In this document: positions 36,883-45,761 of the stretch, piece by piece
How positions within the stretch are numbered: the stretch's first letter is position 1
Layout: every line of letters begins with the position of its first letter
DNA from: Steroidobacteraceae bacterium
GTDB lineage: Bacteria > Pseudomonadota > Gammaproteobacteria > Steroidobacterales > Steroidobacteraceae
Reading direction: 5' to 3'
Length of the DNA: 64,000 nucleotides
NCBI GenBank assembly: GCA_017853555.1
Contig: JAFMJH010000003.1
Coordinates: forward strand, 113,058 to 177,057
The notes under the pieces: generated by a model
Told to the model about the DNA's origin: nothing
Database searches by the model: none
What the model saw: the letters and a program-made list of their open reading frames with translations, nothing else
Made by a program: the position numbers and the translations under genes

Positions 36883-38072
36883 TTCTCGGCGCCCATCACG
36901 AACCAGCCACCGCTGCCGTGCGCCGGCGAAGCGATCTCGCCGCGCAGGAACTTCGCGTAGCGCTCCTCGCCGAAGCTCGCTGCATCGGGAATGGTCAGTT
37001 TGAAACATTTGTCGCGCGCGAAACCCGCCTCGCTGCAGAGCGCGATCGGCTCCTGCTCGCGGAAGCTCGTGTAGAAAGGTTCGTTGTTGTTGATCGTGTC
37101 CCAGTTCCAGAAGAAGTTTTCGTAGTCGCTCACCGACGCTTCGTCCGGCAGCTCCATGTGCACCATCACGCCGCCCGGCGCGAGCAGGCGATAGCACTCG
37201 CGCAACACCTTGCGCGTCGCCTTCACGGGAATTTCGTGCAGGAAGAAACTCGACACGATGAGATCGAAATGTCCGTCCGGAAAATCCGTGTGCTCGGCGT
37301 TCTGCTGACTGAAATGCACCGGAATCCCTTCGTGCTCGGCGAGCGCGTGCGCATAACGCAGCACCGGCGCACCGCAGTCGATGCCGTGCGCCTCGGCTTG
37401 CGGAAACGCGGTTTTGTAGGGCAACAGGTTCTTGCCGTTCGTCGTTGCCATGTCGAGCAGTCGACGCGGCGCAAAGCCTGGGCGCGTGGCCTTCAACCAG
37501 TGCGCGATCGACTCGGCGACTACACCGGCGCGTTTGCGGTAGGGATGCTGACCGGTGAACACCTTGCCACCGAAGCCGACCACCGCACCCTGCGCGACGT
37601 CATCGGCCGTGTGCTCCGTCGCCACCCAACCCGGCGCCAGATGCACGTCGAGCACCGTGACGTAGCGCGGCACTTCGAAGTTCGGCGCGAGGCGCAGCGA
37701 CCCACCCGACGGATTGCGCACGGCGAGATCTTTGGCGAGCGAGATCATTTCCGGCAACGCGCGCTCGACGGCCGGCTGCACGGAGAGATAGCACATCTCC
37801 TGCGCGTGGTAGCGCAAGGTGCTGTAGAAGCGATAGGACTCCTCGTTTTCCATGGCGCGCTCGATGTCGCGCCAATTGCGCGGCGCCGCATCACGAGCGC
37901 GCAGCGCCGGTTCGACGCGCGATTCGTAGTCACGTTTGAGCTCGGCGCGCAGGTCGATGATGGCGCGCTTGCGCAGCATGCTGACCATCGACTGGCGCGC
38001 ACGCTCGTCGTGCGTCGGTTGGAACAATTCTTCGATGTTGGGGACTGCCACCGATTCTGCTCGTGCTGCCAT
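36879..38072 (-). CDS. Class I SAM-methyltransferase-like protein with N-terminal extension
   Basis: 397 residues: about 200 residues with no recognised domain, then a methyltransferase fold (RRLLDMATTNGKNLLPYKTA, HGIDCGAPVLRYA, FDLIVSSFFLHEIP). The SAM motif I reads DMATTNGKN rather than D-G-C-G-x-G, so SAM binding may be altered. A relative at 42829 keeps a normal motif. Start 38072 has CGGAG upstream. Overlaps the flavoprotein start by 4 bases. Confidence 0.78.
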   Translation of the reverse strand: MAARAESVAVPNIEELFQPTHDERARQSMVSMLRKRAIIDLRAELKRDYESRVEPALRARDAAPRNWRDIERAMENEESYRFYSTLRYHAQEMCYLSVQPAVERALPEMISLAKDLAVRNPSGGSLRLAPNFEVPRYVTVLDVHLAPGWVATEHTADDVAQGAVVGFGGKVFTGQHPYRKRAGVVAESIAHWLKATRPGFAPRRLLDMATTNGKNLLPYKTAFPQAEAHGIDCGAPVLRYAHALAEHEGIPVHFSQQNAEHTDFPDGHFDLIVSSFFLHEIPVKATRKVLRECYRLLAPGGVMVHMELPDEASVSDYENFFWNWDTINNNEPFYTSFREQEPIALCSEAGFARDKCFKLTIPDAASFGEERYAKFLRGEIASPAHGSGGWFVMGAEK

Positions 38073-38100
38073 GATGCGCTCCGCGACTGCTTGCGATGAT

Positions 38101-39462
38101 TTACCGTTTCGAATCCGCGCCATCGAAATCACCGGCCCGACGCACTGCCTGCTGGTAGTTGCGACGGCCGTAGATCAGGATGGCGATGCCTATCATGCCA
38201 CCCGAAAAGCACACCAGCGCGAGACTCGGCGCGATGCCCTTGGGGTAGTTAAATACGTGGTCGGACAAGAGCCCGACCGCCCCGGAGCCGACGGCGATGC
38301 CGACGAGCCCGGTGAGCAAAGTGTAAATCGCGACCACCTGGCCGCGTAGCTGGTTCGGCGTGATTTCGTTCAACGCTGTCAGCGCCGCGGTCACGGCCCA
38401 CGTGGCGAACAGTGAAGTGCCCACGTGCAGCACCAACGCGATCTCGGGCGTGGGTGCAAAGCACTTGGCGGTGCCGAAGATCACCCAGGCGAGGCACTGC
38501 AGACCCATCACCAGAATCGGGCCATCGGTCCGGCCGCGCTTGGCGAGCACCGAGAGCACCCAGCCCGCGGTGATCGCGCTGATGATGCCGAACGGCACGC
38601 CGACCACCGACAGTGCGAGCGCGATCCGCGCCGGCTCCCACTCGTGCACCCGCACGAACAAGGTGGGGAACCAGGCGAGCTGCGCGTTGACGATCATCAC
38701 GTTCATGATCGTGCCGAGCATCACGGCCAAAAGCGCGACGCGGTTGGTGCGCAATTCGCGCCACAGCGGCACCAAAGAAATCTTGCCGGGCGCGACGCGC
38801 TGACCACGGCGCAGCGGCTCGGACACCGTGGTGGCGATCAACAACGCCAGCAGCAAGCCCGGCGCACCGACCACGAACAACACGACCTGCCAGTCCGCAA
38901 AACCGCCGAGCAACGCCGGCGCAAGCGCTTTCACCGCATCGGCCAGCCCGATCGCCACGCCGCCCAGCATGTACGCGATCCCGATGCCGACCGAACCCCC
39001 CATCGCGAACACGCCATAGGCACGTGGACGCTGCGCGGGCGGGAACAAATCCGCGATCAACGACGCCGAACCCGGCGTGGTCGTCGCCTCGCCCGCACCC
39101 ATGACGACGCGCGAACCGAACAAACCCCAGAACGACTTCGAAAATCCGCCGGCGACCGTCGCCATGCTCCAGACGGCCAAGCCGCCCCAGATCACCGGCA
39201 CGCGCTTGACGCGATCGATCAAAAATCCGAGCGGCAAGGTGAAGACGCTGTAGAACACGGCGAAGGCGAGGCCCTGGATGACGCCGATCTCGGTGTCGCT
39301 CAGATGCAGATCGGCCTTGATGGGCTTGACGAGCAAGCCGATCACGATCCGATCGACGACGCCGAGCGCATAGCCGAGCATCAACAACACGACGACGTAC
39401 CACGCGTACGCCGGACGCGGCCACGAGGCTTCGGTCACCGGCACATCGGCTCGCACACTCAC
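38101..39462 (-). CDS. Spinster-type MFS transporter
   Basis: 453 residues, about 12 helices. VVLLMLGYALGVVDRIVIG and LHLSDTEIGVIQGLAFAVFY are typical of the spinster-like bacterial subfamily, with the loop FLIDRVKRVPVIWGGL and GAGEATTTPGSASLIADL. ATG overlaps the preceding stop. The same subfamily starts again at 63775. Often found with aromatic or steroid catabolic genes. Confidence 0.92.
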   Translation of the reverse strand: MSVRADVPVTEASWPRPAYAWYVVVLLMLGYALGVVDRIVIGLLVKPIKADLHLSDTEIGVIQGLAFAVFYSVFTLPLGFLIDRVKRVPVIWGGLAVWSMATVAGGFSKSFWGLFGSRVVMGAGEATTTPGSASLIADLFPPAQRPRAYGVFAMGGSVGIGIAYMLGGVAIGLADAVKALAPALLGGFADWQVVLFVVGAPGLLLALLIATTVSEPLRRGQRVAPGKISLVPLWRELRTNRVALLAVMLGTIMNVMIVNAQLAWFPTLFVRVHEWEPARIALALSVVGVPFGIISAITAGWVLSVLAKRGRTDGPILVMGLQCLAWVIFGTAKCFAPTPEIALVLHVGTSLFATWAVTAALTALNEITPNQLRGQVVAIYTLLTGLVGIAVGSGAVGLLSDHVFNYPKGIAPSLALVCFSGGMIGIAILIYGRRNYQQAVRRAGDFDGADSKR

Positions 39463-41438
39463 CAGCGCATCCCCGCGCGATAGCCCTCGCCCGTCGCCAC
39501 GAGCAACGAGCGCGGCGCCTGACAGTCGCCGACGACGGTGAAATCGATGCCCGCGGCGCGCAGCGGCGCGACCAGCGAGTCACGCGGAATGCGCGGCGTG
39601 GCATGTGTGATCAAAGAAACCCCCGTCAGTTGCGTCGCCGTGGCACCGAATACGTTGCGCAAAGTCACGACGCCTTCGGCAAGACCGTCGTCGAACACCG
39701 GCTCGCAAAAATTGCGCACTTCGATGCCGTGCGCCGCGAGACGGCGGTGTATTCCCTGCCGGTTGACCAGCGGCTCTTCCGCGGCCACGCCTTCGCGCGG
39801 CGTCGCGATCACCACGCGCTCGTAGATCCGCGCGAGCAACACGGCCGTCGCGTAGGTGAACGCCGAATGATCGTGATCGTAGAGGAGCGCCGTGCCCGAC
39901 TCGCGCTGCGTGCGCCCGATGAAGCGCGCGGCGACGGTGCGCACGTCGGGGAAAAAGTCGGCATCGTGATAATCCTCGGGCAACCAGCGCGGCCAAGCGG
40001 GCGAAGCGCCGCAGGCCAGCACCACGGCATCAGGCGCGAGCGCACGCAATGCGTCCATGCCGGCTTGCACGCCGAACTCGAAACGAACGCCGTGGGCATC
40101 GGCGCGCAATTTTTGATAGTCGTAGACGCTGCTCAGACTCTCGCCACCGGGCAACGCCGCATGCAGTCGCAGCTTACCGCCGACGTCGCCACCCGCGGAA
40201 AACACGGTGACCTCATGGCCGCGCGCAGCCGCAACCCAAGCGGCCTCGAGACCTGCAGGCCCGGCGCCCACGATCGCCACGCGACGCGGCTGCGCCGCGC
40301 GCGCCGGTCGCCAGTCCGTTTCGTCGTCGGCCCCGACGCGCGGATTGTTGTCGCAGGCGAGCGCATTGCCGCCGACGATCGCACCCCAGCAGGTGTTGCA
40401 GGAGACGCAGTACCGGATCTCGGCTTCGCGACCTTGTTCCGCCTTCAGCCCCCAAGCCGGGTCGGTCACCAACGGGCGACCGAGCATGACGAGATCAGCG
40501 AGACCATCGCGCACGAAGCGCTCGCCTTCGTTCGGGTCGGTGATGAGACCGAGCGCACCGATCGCCGTGCCGGGCGCGTGTTGCGCGAGAGCGGCGATTT
40601 TGTCGATGTACGGCGCACGCGGCCCGTGCATGTCGGGCAGATGCCAATCGAGCGTCGCCGAATGGGAACCCCAACACCACGTCAGATAGTCGACGACACC
40701 CGTGCCGTGCACGAGGCGCGTGATCGCCGCGGAGGTTTCGAGGTCGATGCCGTCCGGCATGCCGTCTTCGCCCGGCAACTTCACGCCGATCAGAAAATCC
40801 GCACCGCAGGCCGCACGCAGGGCGAGACACAATTCAGTGAGCAGTCGCGCCCGGCCTTCGAGGTCACCGCCGTACCGATCGGTGCGCAAGTTCGAGCGCG
40901 CCGCGAGAAATTGGTGGAACAGGTGGCCGTGGCCTGAAGAAATCTCGACGCCCGAGAACCCCGCATCGCAGAGCACGCGCGCCGCGTGCGCGAAGTCGGC
41001 GATCATCTGCACGATGTCGCCGGTCTCGAGCGCATGCGGCACGGTCCAGCTCAAATCATCGGGCAACGACGACGGACCGATCGCATCGTGTACGCGGCCT
41101 GGCTGATGGCGACCACGACCCGGATCCTGGATCTGCGCGATCAAATGCGCATCATGCTCTCGCACCGCGGCCGCCCAGCGCCGCAGCCCCGCCGCATTGG
41201 CCGGATCGAGAACCGAAACTTTCTGGGCGTTGCGCTGCCGCGGCAGCAGATTCAGCGGCTCGGTGATGATCATCGATGCCCCACCCCGCGCACGATTGGC
41301 GTGATAGGTGATCATTTTTTCCGGCACCTCGCCGGCCTTCACGTAACGCGTCGACATCGACGCATGCACGATGCGATTGCGCAGCCGCACTGCACCGATC
41401 TGCAGCGGCGAGAACAAATGTGGATACGCCGAACTCAC
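39459..41438 (-). CDS. NADH:flavin oxidoreductase with Fe-S site (2,4-dienoyl-CoA reductase/trimethylamine-dehydrogenase type)
   Basis: 659 residues. N-terminal FMN TIM barrel of the Old Yellow Enzyme family (SPLQIGAVRLRNRIVHASMS; GVEISSGHGHLFHQFLAAR), then the 4Fe-4S cluster cysteines CVSCNTCWG (about 340) and CDNNP, and a C-terminal NAD/FAD domain with RRVAIVGAGPAGLEAAWVAA. Length matches the DCR/TMADH group. Probably reduces an enoyl or enone substrate; exact substrate unknown. ATG overlaps the small upstream gene. Confidence 0.9.
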   Translation of the reverse strand: MSSAYPHLFSPLQIGAVRLRNRIVHASMSTRYVKAGEVPEKMITYHANRARGGASMIITEPLNLLPRQRNAQKVSVLDPANAAGLRRWAAAVREHDAHLIAQIQDPGRGRHQPGRVHDAIGPSSLPDDLSWTVPHALETGDIVQMIADFAHAARVLCDAGFSGVEISSGHGHLFHQFLAARSNLRTDRYGGDLEGRARLLTELCLALRAACGADFLIGVKLPGEDGMPDGIDLETSAAITRLVHGTGVVDYLTWCWGSHSATLDWHLPDMHGPRAPYIDKIAALAQHAPGTAIGALGLITDPNEGERFVRDGLADLVMLGRPLVTDPAWGLKAEQGREAEIRYCVSCNTCWGAIVGGNALACDNNPRVGADDETDWRPARAAQPRRVAIVGAGPAGLEAAWVAAARGHEVTVFSAGGDVGGKLRLHAALPGGESLSSVYDYQKLRADAHGVRFEFGVQAGMDALRALAPDAVVLACGASPAWPRWLPEDYHDADFFPDVRTVAARFIGRTQRESGTALLYDHDHSAFTYATAVLLARIYERVVIATPREGVAAEEPLVNRQGIHRRLAAHGIEVRNFCEPVFDDGLAEGVVTLRNVFGATATQLTGVSLITHATPRIPRDSLVAPLRAAGIDFTVVGDCQAPRSLLVATGEGYRAGMRW

Positions 41439-41734
41439 TGCTCGGCAGGATGCATGCGGTAGACGCGCTTCAGGAATTCGTCGCGCCAGGCATTGCGCTC
41501 GGCTTCCACTTTGGCATCCGGACGGTATGCCTCGATCGCCGCGCGCGTCACGCTGCCTTGCGAGTCAAGCAAGCGCTCCACGGTGTCGAGCCGCTCGCGC
41601 ATGACGCCGACCTCGGTGCTCAGTTCGATGATGAAGGTCATCATCTGATCGAGCGAACGGTCCTCGAAGAACGACGGCCGCTTGCCCTTGGTCACGCGCG
41701 GCAGAACGACGGCTGGACGATCGGCTTCGGACAT
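41435..41734 (-). CDS. Small coiled-coil-like protein of unknown function
   Basis: 99 residues, first gene of the minus-strand run. Mostly helical, with a heptad-like region MMTFIIELSTEVGVMRERLD between residues 30 and 55. Start at 41734 has TGGAG eight bases upstream; an ATG five codons earlier is also possible. Coupled by a 4-base overlap to the flavoenzyme, so it may be a partner or regulator of it. Not recognised. Confidence 0.7.
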   Translation of the reverse strand: MSEADRPAVVLPRVTKGKRPSFFEDRSLDQMMTFIIELSTEVGVMRERLDTVERLLDSQGSVTRAAIEAYRPDAKVEAERNAWRDEFLKRVYRMHPAEQ

Positions 41735-41774
41735 GGCGCTCCACTCCATTCAGCGAAAACGTGATTTCGACGGA

Positions 41775-41797
41775 TGGTAATGTAATTATGACCATTA
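41775..41797. promoter_or_regulatory. AT-rich inverted repeat in divergent promoter region
   Basis: TGGTAAT-N6-ATGACCA (41775-41794, 6 of 7 pairs) with an overlapping TAATG-N10-CATTA (41778-41797) in the 85-base gap between two divergent genes. This looks like a TetR- or MarR-type operator. The regulator is not in the window. Confidence 0.4.
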
Positions 41798-41819
41798 GTT
41801 TCATGTAAAGGGTGCGTCG

Positions 41820-42812
41820 ATGATCAACCGACCTGCAACTGTCCGCGCGTTCGCCTCGTGGGTATCACTGGCCGCACTTCTCGTCGGCGCCGCGTTCGCG
41901 CGACCCGTCTTGAGCGCCGAACCTGCCCTACAACGCATTCGCATGGCCACCGTCGCGACCACCGACCTCGCCGCCTTCGAGCGTGATTATTCCGCCTGGC
42001 TCGGCTACGAAGTCCGCGAGCGCGGCAAGGTATCGCGCGAGCTCGCGCGCAGCTGGGGCGCACCGGCGATGGCCGGACGTCCGTACGTGCTGATGTCGTC
42101 GAATGCGGCGCCCGACGTCTACATCCGCGCCGTGCGCACCGCGCGCATTCCGCAAGACTACGCACCGCTGATGACGCACGGCTGGAACGCGATCGAAATC
42201 ATCGTCGACAACCCCGACGTCACCTTTGCCAACCTGCGCGGCTCACCGTTCCGCGTCATCGGCGAACCTGCGCCCCTCGGCGGCTACCCGACCATCCGCG
42301 CGTTCCAGGTCGTCGGTCCGTCGGGCGAAGTGTTGTACTTGACCGCCGAAACGGGTGATCGCAGCAAATCGATCCTGCCGCAACCGGGCGGCGCGATCGG
42401 CCGCATCTTCATCATGGTGCTGGCCGGCCCCGACATCGAAGCACTGCTCGACTTTTATTCCGGCAAGTTCGACATGACGCGCGCGACAGCGCGCAAGCGC
42501 ACGGTCGGCGTGATCAAGCGCGCCCAAGGCCTCGGCGACGACGAGACACCGCTCGCCACCATGCGGCTCGCTCAAGCGGGCAACCTCGTCGAATTCGACG
42601 GTTATTCACCCAAAGCGATCGTGCGCCCCGTCATGCGCGGTGAATTGCCGCCCGGCATCGCGCTGACGAGTTTTGCCGTCAAGAATCTCGATGCGCTGAA
42701 ACTCGATTGGATCTCGCCGCCTGCCGCGCGACAAGGCGCGGCGTACGCCGGCAAGCGCAGCGCGACGGCGCGCGGCCCGGCCGGAGAGTTGATCGAACTG
42801 ATCGAAGAATGA
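41820..42812 (+). CDS. Exported VOC-like (glyoxalase-fold) protein
   Basis: 330 residues with an N-terminal signal peptide ending near LSAEPALQ. Two glyoxalase-like modules are suggested by paired strands: IRMATVATTDLAAFERDYSA and GRIFIMVLAGPDIEALLDFY, each followed by a late FAVKN or RAFQVVGPSGEVLYL segment. Divergent from the 11-gene run, so perhaps co-regulated. Metal ligands were not assigned. Function unknown; a dioxygenase or binding protein are options. Confidence 0.7.
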   Translation: MINRPATVRAFASWVSLAALLVGAAFARPVLSAEPALQRIRMATVATTDLAAFERDYSAWLGYEVRERGKVSRELARSWGAPAMAGRPYVLMSSNAAPDVYIRAVRTARIPQDYAPLMTHGWNAIEIIVDNPDVTFANLRGSPFRVIGEPAPLGGYPTIRAFQVVGPSGEVLYLTAETGDRSKSILPQPGGAIGRIFIMVLAGPDIEALLDFYSGKFDMTRATARKRTVGVIKRAQGLGDDETPLATMRLAQAGNLVEFDGYSPKAIVRPVMRGELPPGIALTSFAVKNLDALKLDWISPPAARQGAAYAGKRSATARGPAGELIELIEE

Positions 42813-42828
42813 TCGCGCGGCGCGCGGT

Positions 42829-43935
42829 TCAGACCGACGCGCCGAACACGAATCCGACGCTCTTGCCGTGCGTGACGTATTCCGTGAAGCACTGCTCGGG
42901 CGCGAAACCCGCGGCGATCATTTCTTTGTGCATGTCGCGCTCGGCATAGCCGGTCCAGAACGGCTCGCCGTTCCAGCGGACCTGCCAATCGTTCATCACT
43001 TGATCGTCCAGCTCGAGGCGCGACGTTTGAGTCGCGACATCGGCGTGCAGCATCACGCCACCGGGTTTCAGCACGCGACGACATTCACGCAAGATTTGCG
43101 GCAGTCGCGCCGAATTCGTTTCGTGGAACAGGATGTTCGACAGCACGAGATCGAAACTCGCCGCCTCGAAGCCCGTGCGTGACGCGTCGCGCTGGTGAAA
43201 ATGGATCGGCAGCCCGCGCTGCTCGGCGATCAGGTGCCCGAAGCGCAACAAACCCGCCGCGACGTCGACGCCGTGATACTCGGCCTCGGGAAAGGCCAAT
43301 GCGATCGCTTGCGAATGCACGCCGACACCGCAACCGAGGTCGAGGATGCGTCGCGGACGAAAATCCGGGAAACGCGCTTGCAGTTGCGACAACAAATTGT
43401 GTGCGCGTCCGTCGCTGGCCGCCTTCGCCTGCCCTTTGCCCACGGCATAGATCAGCGAGGCGCCGATGTACCGCAAACCCGGCACGAGATCGTCCGGATC
43501 GGCTGAACCCACGAACCCGCCGGGCTGGCGATGGATCTCGGTATTGGAAATCGGCGTCGGTATCTCGAGCGCCGGATCGAGTTCGAGCGAGCCCCGCTTC
43601 GCAGGCGCCGTGCGCAAACTGGCCAGCTGCGACACCGCCTGCGGCGCAACACGCCGCGTGGTGGCTTCGATCGCGTCCCACATCATGCCCTGCGAGCGAT
43701 GCGTGAGCACCGCCCAGGAACGAAACGCCGTCGTACGAGCGAGGTCCCGTTCGACCTCGCGACGCGTCGTCGGCGCATGCCCCAGGCGGCGCTCGGCCTG
43801 CGGCAGAACGTCGTGGCGATAGACGTCGCGGACCCGCTGCTGCGCGATGCCGTTGGCGAGGAATTTGATGCCCAGGACGAAATCCTGACGCGCTTTTTCG
43901 AGCGGAGTCGGGACGTAAACCTGCTGGTCGCTCAT
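42829..43935 (-). CDS. Class I SAM-dependent methyltransferase with N-terminal extension
   Basis: 368 residues; about 190 residues of unassigned helical sequence, then the methyltransferase core with intact motif I RILDLGCGVGVHSQAIAL, acidic motif HGVDVAAG and LSNILFHE. Related to the gene at 36879 across the full length, including the N-terminal part and LRECRRVLKPGGVMLHAD. Start at 43935 chosen as the ATG nearest the family start. Substrate unknown. Confidence 0.82.
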   Translation of the reverse strand: MSDQQVYVPTPLEKARQDFVLGIKFLANGIAQQRVRDVYRHDVLPQAERRLGHAPTTRREVERDLARTTAFRSWAVLTHRSQGMMWDAIEATTRRVAPQAVSQLASLRTAPAKRGSLELDPALEIPTPISNTEIHRQPGGFVGSADPDDLVPGLRYIGASLIYAVGKGQAKAASDGRAHNLLSQLQARFPDFRPRRILDLGCGVGVHSQAIALAFPEAEYHGVDVAAGLLRFGHLIAEQRGLPIHFHQRDASRTGFEAASFDLVLSNILFHETNSARLPQILRECRRVLKPGGVMLHADVATQTSRLELDDQVMNDWQVRWNGEPFWTGYAERDMHKEMIAAGFAPEQCFTEYVTHGKSVGFVFGASV

Positions 43936-43960
43936 ATTCGGCCCCTGCACGTAAATCGGA

Positions 43961-44037
43961 TGGCGCGCCCGGAGAGATTCGAACTCCCGACCCTCAGGTT
44001 CGAAGCCTGATGCTCTATCCAGCTGAGCTACGGGCGC
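43961..44037 (-). tRNA. tRNA-Arg (anticodon TCG)
   Basis: 77-base cloverleaf on the minus strand: acceptor GCGCCCG/CGGGCGC, D arm GCTC/GAGC, anticodon stem TCAGG/CCTGA with loop CTTCGAA, T arm GGGAG..CTCTC around TTCGAAT, discriminator G and an encoded CCA. Anticodon TCG reads Arg CGA codons. Lies between the methyltransferase and an oppositely oriented small gene. Confidence 0.95.
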
Positions 44038-44132
44038 GTGGCCGCGAGTCTAGCATCCGGCCGATGTGGCGGCCGACACCGGAGCATCCTATCATCGGCT
44101 CTTCCGTCAACCGATCTGCTGGGGATCCCATC

Positions 44133-44504
44133 ATGAAGAACGTGCTTTGCATCGCGCTCGTCGCCGCTTTCGCCGCCGGCACCGCCAACGCCGCCTGCAC
44201 CTACCCGAAGGCGCCGGAGAAGATTCCCGACGGCGGTTCGGCCACGCTCGAAGAGATGATCACGGCGCAGCGCGCGGTCAAGCAGTTCGATGCGGACATC
44301 ACCGCCTACCAGAACTGCGTCGAAACGGAATTCTCCGATGCGATGGCCAAAGAGGCCTCGCTCACCGAAGAGCAGAAGAAAGAGCGTCGCAAGATCGTCG
44401 ACCAGAAGCTGAACGCCGCGGTGGACGACGCGCAGGGCTTGGCCGACCGTCTGAACGCGCAAATCCGCGTTTATAAAGAAAAGGCCGCTGCCAAAAAGAA
44501 CTGA
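44133..44504 (+). CDS. Small exported protein with a helical charged domain
   Basis: 123 residues with a signal peptide (MKNVLCIALVAAFAAGTANA), then a mostly helical domain with two cysteines (ACTYP, QNCVE) and a Lys/Glu-rich heptad-like tail. Resembles small periplasmic proteins of unknown function in gammaproteobacteria. GGGGAT ribosome site upstream; the frame open further upstream overlaps the tRNA and is rejected. Confidence 0.75.
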   Translation: MKNVLCIALVAAFAAGTANAACTYPKAPEKIPDGGSATLEEMITAQRAVKQFDADITAYQNCVETEFSDAMAKEASLTEEQKKERRKIVDQKLNAAVDDAQGLADRLNAQIRVYKEKAAAKKN

Positions 44505-44534
44505 GACTCGCCACTCCGCGGGTTTCCGTCGCAG

Positions 44535-44560
44535 CGTGCCGGGATACACTTCCCGGCATG
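44535..44560 (+). promoter_or_regulatory. Hairpin covering the moeA start codon
   Basis: Ten-bp inverted repeat CGTGCCGGGA-TACACT-TCCCGGCATG (one G-U pair). The right arm includes the moeA ATG, and the only purine-rich ribosome site (CCGGGA) is in the left arm. The mRNA form would hide the start. It could equally be a terminator for the small upstream gene, though few T residues follow. Confidence 0.6.
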
Positions 44561-45757
44561 ATTTCCCCTTCCGAAGCCGACGCCCTGATCGGCAGGCACT
44601 TGACGTGCCTGCCGATCGAGTCGCTGCCGCTCGTGCAGTGCCCGGGCGCCGTACTGCGTGAAAACGTCTACGCCGAACGCGACCAGCCACCGTTCGATCG
44701 GGTGGCCATGGACGGCATCGCGCTGGCGTCGAGCGCCGTGCAGTCGGGTCGCCGCGAATTTCGCATCCAGGCGACGCAAGCGGCCGGCGACGTGCCGCTC
44801 GCGCTGCGCTCGCCCGAGTTCGCGATCGAGATCATGACGGGCGCGGCGCTGCCGGCGGGCTGCGATGCCGTAGTGCCGGTCGAACAATTGACGCGGACCG
44901 ACGGCACCTGCGCGTTGGCTGCCGAGGCGAAGGTCGCACCGTGGCAGAACGTGCACCGTCGGGGCAGCGATTGCACGCAAGGGACATTGTTGCTGACCGC
45001 AGGCGCGCAATTGGGCGCTCCCGAAATCGCGGTCGCCGCGGGCGCGGGCATGGCGCGCATCCGGGTCAGCGCCCAACCGACCATCAGCGTGATCTCGACG
45101 GGCAACGAGCTCGTCGAACCGGGCGATGCGATCGAAGCGCACCAGATACGCCGCTCGAATGTCTACGGCATCGTCGCCGCGCTGCGACGACGCGGCTTCC
45201 AGCGCATCGCGGACGATCATTTGCCCGATGACCTTGCGACCCTGACGGCACGCTTGCGCGTGCATCTCGACACGCACGAAGTGGTGATCCTCTCGGGCGG
45301 CGTGTCGATGGGTCGCTACGACCTCGTGCCGCAAGCGCTCGCCACGCTCGGCGTGCGCGAGATCTTCCACAAAATCTCGCAGCGCCCCGGCAAACCCATG
45401 TGGTTCGGCGTCGGTCCGCGCGGCACGGCGGTGTTCGCACTGCCCGGCAACCCGGTCTCGACGCAGGCGTGTCTTGCGCGCTATGTGGTGCCGGGCTTGT
45501 ATGCCGCGATGGGCGAAGCCACCGCAGAACTCGACAAAATCGCGATCGCCGCACCCGTCGAAGTGAAACATGGCCTCACCAGTTTGCTGCCCGTGCGCCT
45601 CGAGACCGACGAATGGGGCCGGCCTTGGGCGCATCCGCGACACACCAACGGCTCGGGTGATTTCACATCGCTCGTCGGTACCGATGGGCTCGTCGAGTTG
45701 CCGCCGGGACCGAACGAATTCCCCAAAGGGTTCGTGACCCGGCTGTACCGGTGGTGA
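44558..45757 (+). CDS. moeA: Molybdopterin molybdenumtransferase
   Basis: Inserts molybdate into adenylylated molybdopterin. Motifs PPFDRVAMDGIAL, MTGAALPAGCDAVVPVE, ISTGNELVEPGD and VVILSGGVSMGRYDLV follow in family order. 399 residues, typical. First gene of the cofactor operon; the 53-base gap before it carries the start-covering hairpin. Confidence 0.95.
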   Translation: MISPSEADALIGRHLTCLPIESLPLVQCPGAVLRENVYAERDQPPFDRVAMDGIALASSAVQSGRREFRIQATQAAGDVPLALRSPEFAIEIMTGAALPAGCDAVVPVEQLTRTDGTCALAAEAKVAPWQNVHRRGSDCTQGTLLLTAGAQLGAPEIAVAAGAGMARIRVSAQPTISVISTGNELVEPGDAIEAHQIRRSNVYGIVAALRRRGFQRIADDHLPDDLATLTARLRVHLDTHEVVILSGGVSMGRYDLVPQALATLGVREIFHKISQRPGKPMWFGVGPRGTAVFALPGNPVSTQACLARYVVPGLYAAMGEATAELDKIAIAAPVEVKHGLTSLLPVRLETDEWGRPWAHPRHTNGSGDFTSLVGTDGLVELPPGPNEFPKGFVTRLYRW

Positions 45758-45761
45758 CTCC

